Positions 1 to 8,579 of a stretch of 64,000 nucleotides of DNA are shown here, piece by piece (position 1 is the stretch's first letter; every line of letters begins with the position of its first letter). Under the pieces are notes generated by a model. That model saw only the letters and a program-made list of their open reading frames with translations. It ran no database searches and was not told where the DNA came from. Origin of the DNA: Orrella dioscoreae (GTDB lineage: Bacteria; Pseudomonadota; Gammaproteobacteria; Burkholderiales; Burkholderiaceae_B); the NCBI RefSeq assembly GCF_900089455.2, contig NZ_LT907988.1, positions 2,976,001 to 3,040,000 on the forward strand. The letters are read 5' to 3'. Made by a program: the position numbers and the translations under genes.

Positions 1-47
1 CTGACAGCTTCCTCGACCTCTTTCTTCGGGTGGGAGGGACGGGCCAT
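1..47 (-). CDS. Partial small protein beginning MARPSHPKKEVEEAV, cut by the window edge
   Basis: Only the first 15 codons are in the window. The start codon at 47-45 overlaps the stop of the upstream 64-residue gene as TGATG, so the two are probably translationally coupled. The opening residues resemble small proteins of about 90 residues that I recall from integrated elements and toxin-antitoxin-like pairs, whose N-termini read M-x-R-P-x-H-P-K-K-x-x-E. That assignment comes from memory of the N-terminus alone, and no catalytic residue is visible. It is the third gene of a transcript starting with the integrase, so it belongs to the mobile element. Confidence 0.55.
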   Translation of the reverse strand, partial: MARPSHPKKEVEEAV

Positions 48-241
48 CAGTAGTCTCCAGTATCGAGACAATAGGCCGGGTTGTCAAGTGACAACCCGGC
101 CTCATCGGAATTGGCCAGCGTATCGCGCGGCTCGACCATCAGGAGGTTCAGATTTCCAGGTTTTCGATCACTCAAAGTGATTATTTCCTCGAAAAAATGA
201 ACTTGGCCCGATCCGTCAAAGGCCGATCCAAGACACATCAT
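47..241 (-). CDS. Hypothetical 64-residue protein downstream of the integrase
   Basis: I do not recognise this protein. It is 64 residues long, acidic in its second half, with two cysteines and no signal peptide or membrane segment. The case that it is real rests on layout: a strong AGGAGG ribosome binding site overlaps the integrase stop codon about 8 bases before ATGATG, and its stop overlaps the next start by one base. The three genes therefore look like one operon. It could be the partner or antitoxin of the following gene, but nothing in its sequence shows that. Confidence 0.5.
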   Translation of the reverse strand: MMCLGSAFDGSGQVHFFEEIITLSDRKPGNLNLLMVEPRDTLANSDEAGLSLDNPAYCLDTGDY

Positions 242-253
242 GATGCGGCCCTC

Positions 254-1510
254 CTATACGATCGCGCTCAGCGCCGGCACGACCACGTCTCTCGGCACCA
301 GCTTCGGCACGTAGGTCTGCCCACCGCCCCAGGCTTCAACCAGGTTGGCCCACTCTTGCAGCATGTGGCGCCGCTGCTCGGCATATTCGGCTTTGTTGTA
401 GACCGAGCGCGAAGAACGCCCGTCCTCGTGGGCCAGGCACTTCTCGATCCAGTCGCGGTTGAAGCCGATTTCGTTCAACAGCGTCGAGCCGGTGCGGCGC
501 AGGTCATGGACAGTGAACGGTTGCAGGGGCAGCCCTTTGGTTTTCGCGGCCTGTACTACGAGCTGCGTGACCCGATTCAAGGTCGCATTGGACATGCACC
601 GCTCGGCATCGTAACGAGACGGAAAGACGAACCTTGAACCCGCCGCGCAAGCGTGCAACGTGACGAAGATGTCGAGCGCCTGACTCGATAGGTAAACCAC
701 GTGCGGATTGCGCCCCTTCATCCGCTGCTTCGGAATCGTCCAAGTCGCGCGCTCGAAGTTGACCTCATCCCAGGTGGCCTGGATCAGTTCGCTCTTTCGC
801 ACCAGCGTCAGCAGAATCAGGCGCAAGGCGAGCCTGATGGTCGGATAGGTCGCCACCAATTCCAGGTGCTGAATCACCAGCCGGATCTCCAGCGGCGACA
901 AGGCTCGATCCTTGGGCACGAAGGTGGCGATTGAGGAGGCTCTCACGCTCTCCGCAGGGTTCTCCACCTTCTCGCCGTGGGCGATGGCGTATACATAGAC
1001 CTGCTTCACGATGTCGCGAATCTGGACGGCCGTGGCCGGCGCCCCACGCTCCTTGACTTTGTTGCACAAGGCCCGCAGATCCTCGGCCTGGATCTCGGTC
1101 AGCAGGCGATTGCGGAACACCGGCAGGATGTCCCGGTCGATGATGTGCTTGCGCATGGCGCGGGTGCTGTCGGCCAACCGCGCATTGGTCAGCCATGCTT
1201 CCGTCGCCGCGCCGAAGGTCTTGATGGCGACCACCCGCCGCTTCTCGCGTTGCTTTTCAAGCGCGGGGGATATCCCTGCCTGAACGGACTTGCGCGCATC
1301 CAAGAGCAGTTCGCGCGCCATCGCCAGCGAGATACCGCCCGGGCCATAGCGTCCCAGGGTCAGCGTCTCGCGGCGGCCGTGGAGCCGGTAGTCGTAGCGG
1401 AAGGTGACGGTACCGCTGGGCGATACCGTCACGTACATCCCATCCCGGTCAGAAGCCTTATAAATCTTGGACTTAGGCTTCAGATTTCGCAGTGCAGCGT
1501 CGGTCAGCAT
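254..1510 (-). CDS. Tyrosine-type site-specific integrase of a guaA-associated genomic island
   Basis: The enzyme integrates and excises the mobile element by DNA strand exchange through a covalent phosphotyrosine. It is 418 residues, usual for P4-like integrases. Residues 1-90 look like the DUF4102-type N-terminal arm-binding domain, about 100-190 are the core-binding SAM-like domain, and the catalytic domain follows. Visible catalytic residues are R238 (LVRKSEL), H335 and R338 (HDLRRTGST), H361 and the nucleophile Y371 (SVYNKAEY). A GGAGG site lies 9 bases before the ATG. The gene points away from guaA, and its start lies 301 bases from the guaA stop codon, the standard layout for an island inserted at that gene's 3' end. 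Confidence 0.95.
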   Translation of the reverse strand: MLTDAALRNLKPKSKIYKASDRDGMYVTVSPSGTVTFRYDYRLHGRRETLTLGRYGPGGISLAMARELLLDARKSVQAGISPALEKQREKRRVVAIKTFGAATEAWLTNARLADSTRAMRKHIIDRDILPVFRNRLLTEIQAEDLRALCNKVKERGAPATAVQIRDIVKQVYVYAIAHGEKVENPAESVRASSIATFVPKDRALSPLEIRLVIQHLELVATYPTIRLALRLILLTLVRKSELIQATWDEVNFERATWTIPKQRMKGRNPHVVYLSSQALDIFVTLHACAAGSRFVFPSRYDAERCMSNATLNRVTQLVVQAAKTKGLPLQPFTVHDLRRTGSTLLNEIGFNRDWIEKCLAHEDGRSSRSVYNKAEYAEQRRHMLQEWANLVEAWGGGQTYVPKLVPRDVVVPALSAIV

Positions 1511-1811
1511 CGAGGTTTTCCTCCGGTTTTTCGACGGCTTTTACCGTCAGGGACCTGGAGGCCTGCTGATGCTCGGAAAGCCGCGTAAAACAAGCTTTCC
1601 CGAGAAGATTTTTACCGTCAAAGACAGTAAAAGTCTCAATAGTGAACGAGAGTGTCTTAATCCGGCCTCGATTCTTACCGCCAGCGCCACCGTCAACTTG
1701 TTTTGCTAGCCGGCGATAGCCACCGATAGATGCCGCGACGTATTTACCTATAAAATCAATACGTTACGACGATTTTTCGATAGCTGGCGATAGTCCTCGA
1801 AGGACGTCAAA
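1511..1811. other. Non-coding integrase upstream region with arm-like repeats (attachment region)
   Basis: No credible gene is present in these 301 bases. The stretch holds a repeated TTTTACCGTCA (1539-1549 and 1610-1620) with a partial inverted copy GACAGTAAAA at 1623-1632. A second repeat family is TAGCCGGCGATAGCC (1707-1721) and TAGCTGGCGATAGTC (1781-1795), and the first nine bases of the former recur inside guaA at 1829-1837. Such short repeats between an integrase and its target gene are typical of integrase arm sites and cores. An imperfect hairpin (1572-1604) is followed by a short T run. The region is clearly richer in A and T than the surrounding chromosome. Confidence 0.6.
1707..1795. 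repeat. Direct repeat pair TAGCYGGCGATAGYC
   Basis: Two 15-base copies at 1707-1721 and 1781-1795 differ at two positions. A nine-base partial copy, TAGCCGGCG, lies at 1829-1837 in the last codons of guaA. The pair is a candidate for integrase arm-type binding or for part of the attachment core. The other end of the element is outside the window, so the true crossover sequence cannot be defined here. Confidence 0.45.
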
Positions 1812-3407
1812 TCACTCCCACTCAATAGTAGCCGGCGGCTTACTACTAACGTCATAAACCACCCGGTTAATCCCCCGCACCTCATTAATAATCCGCGAGG
1901 AAACCTTGGCCAACAACGCATAAGGCAACTGCGCCCAATCCGCGGTCATGAAATCCGACGTCTGCACAGCCCGCAGCGCAACCACGTAATCGTAAGTCCG
2001 CCCATCCCCCATCACCCCCACCGACTTCACCGGCAGGAACACCGCAAACGCCTGCGAGGTCAGGTCATACCACGTCTGCTGACTCACCGTATCCACGGTC
2101 CCGCGCAGCTCTTCGATAAAGATCGCATCCGCACGACGCAGCAGGTCTGCGTACTCCTTCTTCACCTCACCCAGGATCCGCACACCCAGGCCAGGCCCAG
2201 GGAACGGATGGCGGTACACCATCGCGGGCGGCAGGCCCAATGCAATACCCAGTTTGCGCACTTCGTCTTTGAACAACTCGCGCAGCGGCTCCAGCAGCTT
2301 CAGGTTCAGCGTGTCGGGCAGGCCGCCCACGTTGTGGTGCGACTTGATGGCGACGGCCTTGCCGGTCTTGCCGCCGGCCGACTCGATGACGTCGGGATAG
2401 ATGGTGCCTTGGGCCAGCCAGCGGGCGCTTTTGAGCTTGCCGGCTTCGGCCTGGAAGACTTCGACGAACTCACGGCCGATGATCTTGCGCTTGGCTTCGG
2501 GGTCTTCGACGCCGACCAGCTTGCCCAGGAACTGTTCGCTGGCATCCACATGGATGATGCGCACGCCCATGGCGTCGGCGAAGGTGGCCATGACCTGCTC
2601 GCCTTCGTTCAGGCGCAGCAGGCCGTGGTCGACGAAGACGCAGGTCAGCTGGTCGCCGATGGCCTTGTGGATCAGGGCCGCGGCCACGGACGAATCGACG
2701 CCGCCCGACAGGCCCAGGATGACTTCGTCGTCACCGACCTGCTCGCGGATGCGGGCGACGGCCTCGGAGACGTAGTCGGGCATGTTCCAGTCGCCCTCGC
2801 AGCCGCAGATCTCGCGCACGAAGCGGGTGAGCAGCGCCTGGCCTTGCAGGGTGTGGGTGACTTCGGGGTGGAACTGCACGGCGTAGAAGCCGCGTTCCTC
2901 GTCGGCCATGCCGGCGATGGGGCAGGACGGCGTGGAGGCCATGAGCTTGAAGCCCGGCGGCAGCGCGGTGACCTTGTCGCCGTGGCTCATCCAGACCTTG
3001 AGCATGCCGTGGCCTTCCGGGGTGCGGAAGTCTTCGATGCCGTCCAAGAGGCGCGTGTGGCCGTGGGCGCGGACTTCGGCGTAACCGAACTCACGGTGGT
3101 CCGAGAAGCTGACCTCGCCGCCCAGTTGCTGCGCCATGGACTGCATGCCATAGCAGATGCCCAGCACGGGCACCTTCACGTCGAAGACGTTGGCGGGCAC
3201 CGAGAAAGCGTCTTCGGCGTAGGCCGAGGCGTGGCTGCCCGACAGGATGATGCCCTTCAGGCCGCCCTGCGCGGCCTGCTCGGCCACGAAGGCGGGATCG
3301 ACGTCACCGGGATGGATTTCGCAGTAGACGCCCGCTTCCCGCACGCGGCGCGCGATGAGCTGGGTGACCTGTGAACCGTAATCGAGGATGAGGATGCGCT
3401 GATGCAT
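1812..3407 (-). CDS. guaA: GMP synthase (glutamine-hydrolysing)
   Basis: It converts XMP to GMP using ATP and ammonia from glutamine, the last step of guanine nucleotide synthesis. The protein is 531 residues, within the usual range. Residues 1-205 form the class I glutamine amidotransferase with C85 (GICYGM), H180 and E182 (FHPEV). The ATP pyrophosphatase P-loop SGGVDSS is at 234-240, and the C-terminus ends in the standard IEWE. It follows guaB on the same strand with a 110-base gap holding a long hairpin. The last 40 or so codons use many T-ending codons, unlike the rest of the gene. The 3' end borders an integrated element whose insertion leaves the reading frame complete. Confidence 0.98.
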   Translation of the reverse strand: MHQRILILDYGSQVTQLIARRVREAGVYCEIHPGDVDPAFVAEQAAQGGLKGIILSGSHASAYAEDAFSVPANVFDVKVPVLGICYGMQSMAQQLGGEVSFSDHREFGYAEVRAHGHTRLLDGIEDFRTPEGHGMLKVWMSHGDKVTALPPGFKLMASTPSCPIAGMADEERGFYAVQFHPEVTHTLQGQALLTRFVREICGCEGDWNMPDYVSEAVARIREQVGDDEVILGLSGGVDSSVAAALIHKAIGDQLTCVFVDHGLLRLNEGEQVMATFADAMGVRIIHVDASEQFLGKLVGVEDPEAKRKIIGREFVEVFQAEAGKLKSARWLAQGTIYPDVIESAGGKTGKAVAIKSHHNVGGLPDTLNLKLLEPLRELFKDEVRKLGIALGLPPAMVYRHPFPGPGLGVRILGEVKKEYADLLRRADAIFIEELRGTVDTVSQQTWYDLTSQAFAVFLPVKSVGVMGDGRTYDYVVALRAVQTSDFMTADWAQLPYALLAKVSSRIINEVRGINRVVYDVSSKPPATIEWE

Positions 3408-3451
3408 GAGGACTCTGTCGGATTGAATGTGAATTCAGGGCGGCGAATGAA

Positions 3452-3481
3452 CCAAGCGCGCGCCGAGGGGCGCGCGCTTGG
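3452..3481. other. Perfect 13-bp hairpin between guaB and guaA
   Basis: The arms 3452-3464 and 3469-3481 pair perfectly around a four-base loop. On the guaBA strand it is followed by TTCATTC, not a clean T run, so it is not a classic terminator. It may partly attenuate transcription or stabilise the end of the guaB message. Confidence 0.55.
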
Positions 3482-3517
3482 GTGCTGCATAGGACCTGCG
3501 GGGTGCGCGGAAAGGAA

Positions 3518-4978
3518 TCAGTCCGCGCGGTAGTTCGGTGCTTCCTTCGTGATCTGCACGTCGTGGACGTGCGATTCGCGCACGCCGGCCGAGGTGATTT
3601 CGACGAATTCAGCCCGGGTGCGCATGTGCTCGATGCTGGCGCAACCGCAATAGCCCATGGAGGCGCGCACGCCGCCGGCCAGCTGGAAGATGATGGCGAG
3701 GACGCTGCCCTTGTAGGGCACGCGGCCTTCGATGCCTTCCGGCACGAGCTTGTCGGCGTTGTTGGAGGGGTCCTGGAAGTAGCGGTCGGCCGAGCCGTCC
3801 GTCATGGCGCCCAGGCTGCCCATGCCACGGTAGGACTTGTAGGAACGGCCCTGGTACAGGACGACTTCGCCCGGCGCCTCTTCGGTGCCGGCGAACATGC
3901 CGCCCATCATGACGGCCGAGGCGCCGGCAGCCAGTGCCTTGGCGACGTCGCCCGAGTAGCGCACGCCGCCATCGGCGATGAGCGGCACGCCCGTGCCTTC
4001 CAGCGCTTCGGCAACGTCCGAGATGGCGGTGACCTGCGGCACGCCCACGCCCGCGACGATGCGGGTGGTGCAGATGGAGCCGGGGCCGATGCCGACCTTG
4101 ACGCCATCGGCGCCGGCTTCGACCAGCGCCAGCGCGGCGGCGCCGGTGGCGATGTTGCCGCCGATGACGTCGACCTTGGGATAGTTCTGCTTGACCCAGC
4201 GCACGCGCTCGATGACGCCCGACGAGTGGCCGTGGGCGGTGTCGACGACGATGACGTCGACACCCGCGGCGACCAGCTTGGCGACGCGCTCTTCGGTGCC
4301 CTCGCCCACGCCGACGGCGGCGCCGACGCGCAACTGGCCCTGGGCGTCCTTGCAGGCGTTGGGATGTTCGGTGTTCTTGACGATGTCCTTGACGGTGGCC
4401 AGGCCACGCAGCTCGAAGGCGTCGTTGACGATCAGCACGCGCTCCAGACGATGCTCGTGCATCAGCGTCTGGGCCTGGTCGAGCGTGCCGCTTTCGTCCA
4501 TCGTGACCAGGCGCTCGCGCGGGGTCATGATGTCACGCAGCGGCAGGTCCAGGCGGGTTTCGAAGCGCAGGTCGCGGTTGGTGACGATGCCGGTCAGCTT
4601 GCCATCCTGCACCACGGGCAGGCCCGAGATGCCGTGCTGGCGCTGCAGGGCGATGGCGTCGCGCACCTTCATGTCCGGCGTGACGGTGACCGGGTCGATC
4701 ACGATGCCGAATTCATGGCGCTTGACGCGGGAGACCTCGCGGGCCTGCTCGTCGGCGGAAAGGTTCTTGTGGATGATCCCGATGCCGCCTTCCTGCGCCA
4801 TGGCGATGGCCAGGCGGGCTTCGGTCACCGTGTCCATGGCGGCCGAGACGAGCGGGATGTTCAGGGAGATGTTGCGGGTCAGGCGGGTGGCGAGCGACGT
4901 GTTGCGCGGCAGCACGTCGGAATAAGCAGGCACCAACAACACGTCGTCGAAAGTGAGTGCTTTTTTGATGAGACGCAT
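3518..4978 (-). CDS. guaB: Inosine-5'-monophosphate dehydrogenase
   Basis: It oxidises IMP to XMP with NAD, the committed step to GMP. I chose the ATG at 4978 (486 residues, starting [10 protein letters not shown]) over the TTG at 4996 because GGAG sits a few bases before it and this is the usual family N-terminus. The two CBS domains span about residues 95-200. The catalytic loop contains C303 in GPGSICTTR, and the flap has RGMGSLGAM. It is the first gene of a guaB-guaA unit, the common order in proteobacteria, and is divergent from the monooxygenase-like gene at 5099. Confidence 0.97.
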   Translation of the reverse strand: MRLIKKALTFDDVLLVPAYSDVLPRNTSLATRLTRNISLNIPLVSAAMDTVTEARLAIAMAQEGGIGIIHKNLSADEQAREVSRVKRHEFGIVIDPVTVTPDMKVRDAIALQRQHGISGLPVVQDGKLTGIVTNRDLRFETRLDLPLRDIMTPRERLVTMDESGTLDQAQTLMHEHRLERVLIVNDAFELRGLATVKDIVKNTEHPNACKDAQGQLRVGAAVGVGEGTEERVAKLVAAGVDVIVVDTAHGHSSGVIERVRWVKQNYPKVDVIGGNIATGAAALALVEAGADGVKVGIGPGSICTTRIVAGVGVPQVTAISDVAEALEGTGVPLIADGGVRYSGDVAKALAAGASAVMMGGMFAGTEEAPGEVVLYQGRSYKSYRGMGSLGAMTDGSADRYFQDPSNNADKLVPEGIEGRVPYKGSVLAIIFQLAGGVRASMGYCGCASIEHMRTRAEFVEITSAGVRESHVHDVQITKEAPNYRAD

Positions 4979-5085
4979 GGGGGACTCCGGGCGCAAAGCA
5001 AGATTATACGCCTGAGCGCGAACCTGTCAGTGGAAACCCTGATCCGGACGTGGACAGGTGTGGCGTGGCGGCCCCAGGGCAGGGC

Positions 5086-5091
5086 TACACT
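5086..5091 (+). promoter_or_regulatory. -10 like TACACT immediately before the monooxygenase start
   Basis: TACACT is followed by only seven bases before the ATG at 5099. A transcript from this -10 would begin at or next to the start codon. No ribosome binding site is visible. A convincing -35 is not seen at the usual spacing. Confidence 0.4.
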
Positions 5092-5098
5092 TGCGGGC

Positions 5099-6619
5099 AT
5101 GACATCGACCGCAACGCCTTCCTGCACCGCCCCTGCGCCCCCTTCCCCCCTGACGGGCAACCCCGCCAGCGCCCCACCCTATCCGCCCGGCGCCCCCGGT
5201 CTTGCGGGCCTGGCCGCGCTGGAAGCCCGGCTGGCGCAGGACCTGGCGTGGCTGGAACTGCCGCCGCCTGCCTGGGTGCCGCCCAGCCAGCGCGACGGCC
5301 TGCCGGTGCTGGACGTGGCGGTGATCGGCGGCGGCATGGCGGGCCTGACGGCCGCGACCGCGCTGCGCCACCTGGGCATCACGGCAGTGATCTTCGACCA
5401 GGCGCCTGCCGGTTTCGAGGGTCCCTGGGCCACGACGGCGCGCATGGAGACGCTGCGCTCGCCCAAGACGCTGACAGGGCCGGCGCTGGGCCTGCCAGCC
5501 CTGACCTTCCGCGCCTGGTACGAGGCGCAATACGGCGTGCCGGCCTGGGAAGCGCTGGACAAGATTCCGCGCCTGCAATGGATGGACTACCTGCGCTGGT
5601 ACCGCAAGGTCATGGGCCTGGACCTGCGCAATGCGCACCGCCTGTCGGGCCTGCGGCCGCGCGGCGACGGCGTGGTGGCGCTGGACATTGCCAACGCCGA
5701 GGGCACGCGCACGCTGCTGGCGCGCCACGTGGTGCTGGCCACGGGCCGCGACGGCCTGGGCGGCGCGCAGGTGCCGGCCTTCGTGAACGGCTTGCCGCGC
5801 GAGCGCTGGGCGCATTCCTCGGACGTGCTGGACGCGGCCATGCTGGCCGGCAAGCGCGTAGGCGTGGTCGGTGCGGGCTCGTCGGCCATGGACAGCGCCG
5901 CGACCGCGCTGGAAGCCAACGCCCAGCGCGTGGACATGCTGGTGCGCCGCGCCGACATCCCGCGCATCAACAAGCAGAAGGCCGCGGGCAATCCGGGGCT
6001 GGTGCATGGGCACCAGGCCTTGTCGGACGCCTGGAAATGGCGCTTCCGCCACTACATCAACCGCGAGCAGGTGCCGCCCCCGCGCGGCAGCACGCTGCGC
6101 GTGATGCGCCACCCGAATGTGCGCGTGCATCTGTCGTCGCCGGTGCTGAAGGCCGAGATGGCGGGCGACGAGATCCACGTGACGACGCCCCGGGGCGTGA
6201 TCGCGCTGGACTTCCTGTTCCTGTCCACGGGCTTTCGCATCGACTGGTTCGCGCGCGAGGAGTTCGCGACCATCGCGCCGCACGTGCGCGCCTGGCACCA
6301 GCGCTATGCCCCGCCCTCGGGGGACGAAGACCAGGAGCTGCACGACTCGCCCGACGTGGGGCCGGCCTTCGAGCTGCGCGAGAAGACGCCGGGCGCCTGC
6401 CCGGGGCTGGCGCGGGTGTATTGCTTCAACTATCCCGCGGCGCTGTCGCACGGCGCGATCTCGGGCGATATCCCGGCCATCAGCGACGGCGCGCGCCGGC
6501 TGGCCGAGGGCATCGCCAGCGCGCTGTACGTCGAGGACATCGACCAGCACTTCGCCCGCCTGGAAGCCTTCAGCGAGCCCGAGGTGTTCGGGGACGAGTG
6601 GGCGGACAGGCTGGCCTGA
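5099..6619 (+). CDS. FAD/NAD(P)-dependent oxidoreductase, flavin monooxygenase-like
   Basis: A predicted cytoplasmic flavoprotein of 506 residues. The FAD-binding glycine motif GGGMAG is at 77-82 after a hydrophobic strand, and a second dinucleotide motif GVVGAGSSAMDSA, probably for NAD(P)H, starts near 255. An ATG-type motif (VLATGRD) lies near 213. This two-motif layout is that of flavin-containing and Baeyer-Villiger-type monooxygenases and related lysine/ornithine hydroxylases, but the substrate cannot be told. The first 65 residues are rich in proline and alanine and probably disordered. The frame stays open far upstream, across guaB, but this ATG is where family similarity begins to make sense. 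It stands alone, with convergent chemotaxis gene downstream. Confidence 0.8.
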   Translation: MTSTATPSCTAPAPPSPLTGNPASAPPYPPGAPGLAGLAALEARLAQDLAWLELPPPAWVPPSQRDGLPVLDVAVIGGGMAGLTAATALRHLGITAVIFDQAPAGFEGPWATTARMETLRSPKTLTGPALGLPALTFRAWYEAQYGVPAWEALDKIPRLQWMDYLRWYRKVMGLDLRNAHRLSGLRPRGDGVVALDIANAEGTRTLLARHVVLATGRDGLGGAQVPAFVNGLPRERWAHSSDVLDAAMLAGKRVGVVGAGSSAMDSAATALEANAQRVDMLVRRADIPRINKQKAAGNPGLVHGHQALSDAWKWRFRHYINREQVPPPRGSTLRVMRHPNVRVHLSSPVLKAEMAGDEIHVTTPRGVIALDFLFLSTGFRIDWFAREEFATIAPHVRAWHQRYAPPSGDEDQELHDSPDVGPAFELREKTPGACPGLARVYCFNYPAALSHGAISGDIPAISDGARRLAEGIASALYVEDIDQHFARLEAFSEPEVFGDEWADRLA

Positions 6620-6634
6620 GCATCGCGCGGGCGC

Positions 6635-6655
6635 GCCTGCAGCCCTCCTGCAGGC
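6635..6655. terminator. Short hairpin between convergent genes
   Basis: Arms GCCTGCAG (6635-6642) and CTGCAGGC (6648-6655) enclose a five-base loop in the 37-base gap between the convergent oxidoreductase and chemotaxis genes. There is no T run, so terminator activity is only suggested by position. Confidence 0.35.
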
Positions 6656-6656
6656 C

Positions 6657-8303
6657 CTAAGCGCCCTGCTCCCGCCACACCAGCGGCCCGCGGGCATGGC
6701 TGGGCGCCGGCTCGGCCTCCAGCACCACGGTGGCACTGGGCGTGCCCACCTTGAACACGCTGACCAGCGCTTCCAGCCTTTCCGCCTGCGCGTTCAATGA
6801 TTCGGCGGCATTCGCCGAGTCGCCCACCAGGGCCGCGTTTTGCTGGGTCATCTGATCCATGCTGCTGACGGCCTGGTTGATCTGCTCGACGCCGTCGGAC
6901 TGCTCGCGGCTGGCCGTGGCGATCTCGTCGATGATGCGCGTGACTTCCTGCACGCCCTGCACCACCTCCCGCATGGTGGCGCCCGCCTGCGCCACCAGCG
7001 CGGTGCCGGCCTCGACGCTGGCGGTGGACGCATCGATCAACTGGCGCACCTCGCGCGCCGCGGCGCCCGAGCGCTGGGCCAGCGCACGCACCTCGCCCGC
7101 CACCACCGCGAAACCGCGCCCCTGCTCGCCCGCGCGGGCGGCCTCGACGGCGGCGTTCAAGGCCAGGATGTTGGTCTGCGCGGCGATGCTGTCGATGACC
7201 GAGACGATTTCCACGATCTTGCGCGACGCGGCCTGCACGTCGCCCATGGTGGTGACGACGCGCTCCACGACCTCGCCGCCACGCGTGGCGGTGCTGGCCG
7301 TGCTGGCCACCAGGCTGGACGCCTCGGCGGCGTTGTCGGCGTTCTGGCGCACGGTGGCCGTGAACTCTTCCATGGAGGCCGCGGTTTCCTCCAGCGAACT
7401 GGCCTGGTATTCCGTGCGCGACGCCAGGTCGGCGCTGCCCGAGGCGATCTGGTGCGAGGACTGCACGATGGCGCTGGTGCCGCCGCGCACCTCGGTCACG
7501 ATGCCGGCGAAGCTGTCGCGCATGGCCCGGATGGCATGCAGCAGGCTGCCTTCGCTGTGGGACGCCAGGGGAATGTCGCAGCTCAGGTCGCCCCGCGCCA
7601 TGCGTTGCGTGGCCTCGGCCGCCGGGCCGGGCTCGCCGCCGATCTGGCGCAACAGGCCGCGCGAGATCACCATGCCGATGAGCAGCAGCAAGGCTGCCAG
7701 CAACAAGGCCACGCCGCCGAAGGTGGCGCCGCGCTGCAGGAAGGTGGCTTCCACGGTGTCGACATAGACCCCCGAGCCGATGACCCAGCCCCAGGGCGCG
7801 AAGCCGATCACATAGGACGCCTTGCGCACGGGCTCGTCGTGCCCGGGCTTGGGCCACATGTAATAGACCAGGCCGCCGCCCTGGGCCTTGACCACGTCCA
7901 CGAATTCCACGAACAGGTGCAGGCCGTTGGGATCGGCCATGCCGGACAGGTCCTTGCCATCCAGCTCCGGACGCACGGGATGCATGACCATGCGCGGCGC
8001 CATGTCGTTGACCCAGAAGTATTCGCTGCCGCTGTAGCGCATGGCGCGCAGGGCATCCATGGCTTCGGTCCTGGCTTGCGCGTCGGTCATCTGGCCTGCC
8101 TGGGCGCGGGCGTGGAAACGCGCCACCAGGCTGTGCGCGGACTCCACGGTCTGCCGCACGCTCTGCGCGCGTTCGTCCATCAACAAGGCGCGCTCGGACA
8201 GCAGGAAACCCGCTGCGATCGCCAGGACGCCCACCACGGCGCACAACACCAGCAAGCCCAGGCGCTTGCGCAAGCTCAGCGTATGTATCGACTGCAACAG
8301 CAT
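6657..8303 (-). CDS. Methyl-accepting chemotaxis protein with a periplasmic Cache sensor
   Basis: An inner-membrane receptor of 548 residues that signals to CheA/CheW. A membrane segment at about 14-35 is followed by a periplasmic single Cache domain (about 40-185, with the typical YFWVND and GWVIGSGVY segments), a second membrane helix near 190-212, a HAMP domain, and the conserved cytoplasmic hairpin tip ([20 protein letters not shown]). Cache receptors of this kind usually sense small carboxylates, but the ligand is not predictable here. No C-terminal CheR-tethering pentapeptide is seen. No other chemotaxis genes are nearby, so it is an orphan receptor. Confidence 0.92.
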   Translation of the reverse strand: MLLQSIHTLSLRKRLGLLVLCAVVGVLAIAAGFLLSERALLMDERAQSVRQTVESAHSLVARFHARAQAGQMTDAQARTEAMDALRAMRYSGSEYFWVNDMAPRMVMHPVRPELDGKDLSGMADPNGLHLFVEFVDVVKAQGGGLVYYMWPKPGHDEPVRKASYVIGFAPWGWVIGSGVYVDTVEATFLQRGATFGGVALLLAALLLLIGMVISRGLLRQIGGEPGPAAEATQRMARGDLSCDIPLASHSEGSLLHAIRAMRDSFAGIVTEVRGGTSAIVQSSHQIASGSADLASRTEYQASSLEETAASMEEFTATVRQNADNAAEASSLVASTASTATRGGEVVERVVTTMGDVQAASRKIVEIVSVIDSIAAQTNILALNAAVEAARAGEQGRGFAVVAGEVRALAQRSGAAAREVRQLIDASTASVEAGTALVAQAGATMREVVQGVQEVTRIIDEIATASREQSDGVEQINQAVSSMDQMTQQNAALVGDSANAAESLNAQAERLEALVSVFKVGTPSATVVLEAEPAPSHARGPLVWREQGA

Positions 8304-8498
8304 GGCTTCTCCTCATTCTTGTTCGAGTCGCGCCGCCGCGCGCCATGCCTGGCCCCGTGATCTCCCGCCAGGCCCGCGGCGTCTCCGCTCCCGGCGCCGC
8401 CTGTCTGCGGGGGCTGCCGGAATGAGGCAAACATAGCGACTATCGCGTGCTTGCGGGAGTAGCGGAAACCCGCGAAACCCGCCATTGGCCACAAACAA

Positions 8499-8530
8499 AA
8501 CGGCCGGGTTGCCCCGGCCGTTCCATTTTT
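8499..8530. terminator. Bidirectional terminator hairpin downstream of purL
   Basis: The stem AACGGCCGGG (8499-8508) pairs with 8513-8522 around TTGC. On the minus strand it is followed by TTGTTTG, and on the plus strand by CCATTTTT. It lies after purL and upstream of the chemotaxis gene, so it probably ends the purL transcript. Confidence 0.75.
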
Positions 8531-8538
8531 GCTGCGGT

Positions 8539-8573
8539 GTCGTCAGGGCCGCGTAAGTCTCGGCCCTGACGAC
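8539..8573 (-). terminator. 13-bp hairpin directly after the purL stop
   Basis: Arms 8539-8551 and 8561-8573 pair perfectly with a nine-base loop, starting 6 bases after the purL stop codon. With the following T-rich hairpin at 8499 it makes a double stem-loop end to the message. Confidence 0.6.
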
Positions 8574-8579
8574 CTGGGC

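Noticed and set aside
1467-1709. 80-codon plus-strand frame over the integrase start
   Set aside because: It covers the integrase ribosome binding site and the repeat region and has no recognisable features.
3482-5098. Upstream extension of the oxidoreductase frame across guaB
   Set aside because: The extension is the complement of guaB; the family similarity and promoter support the ATG at 5099.
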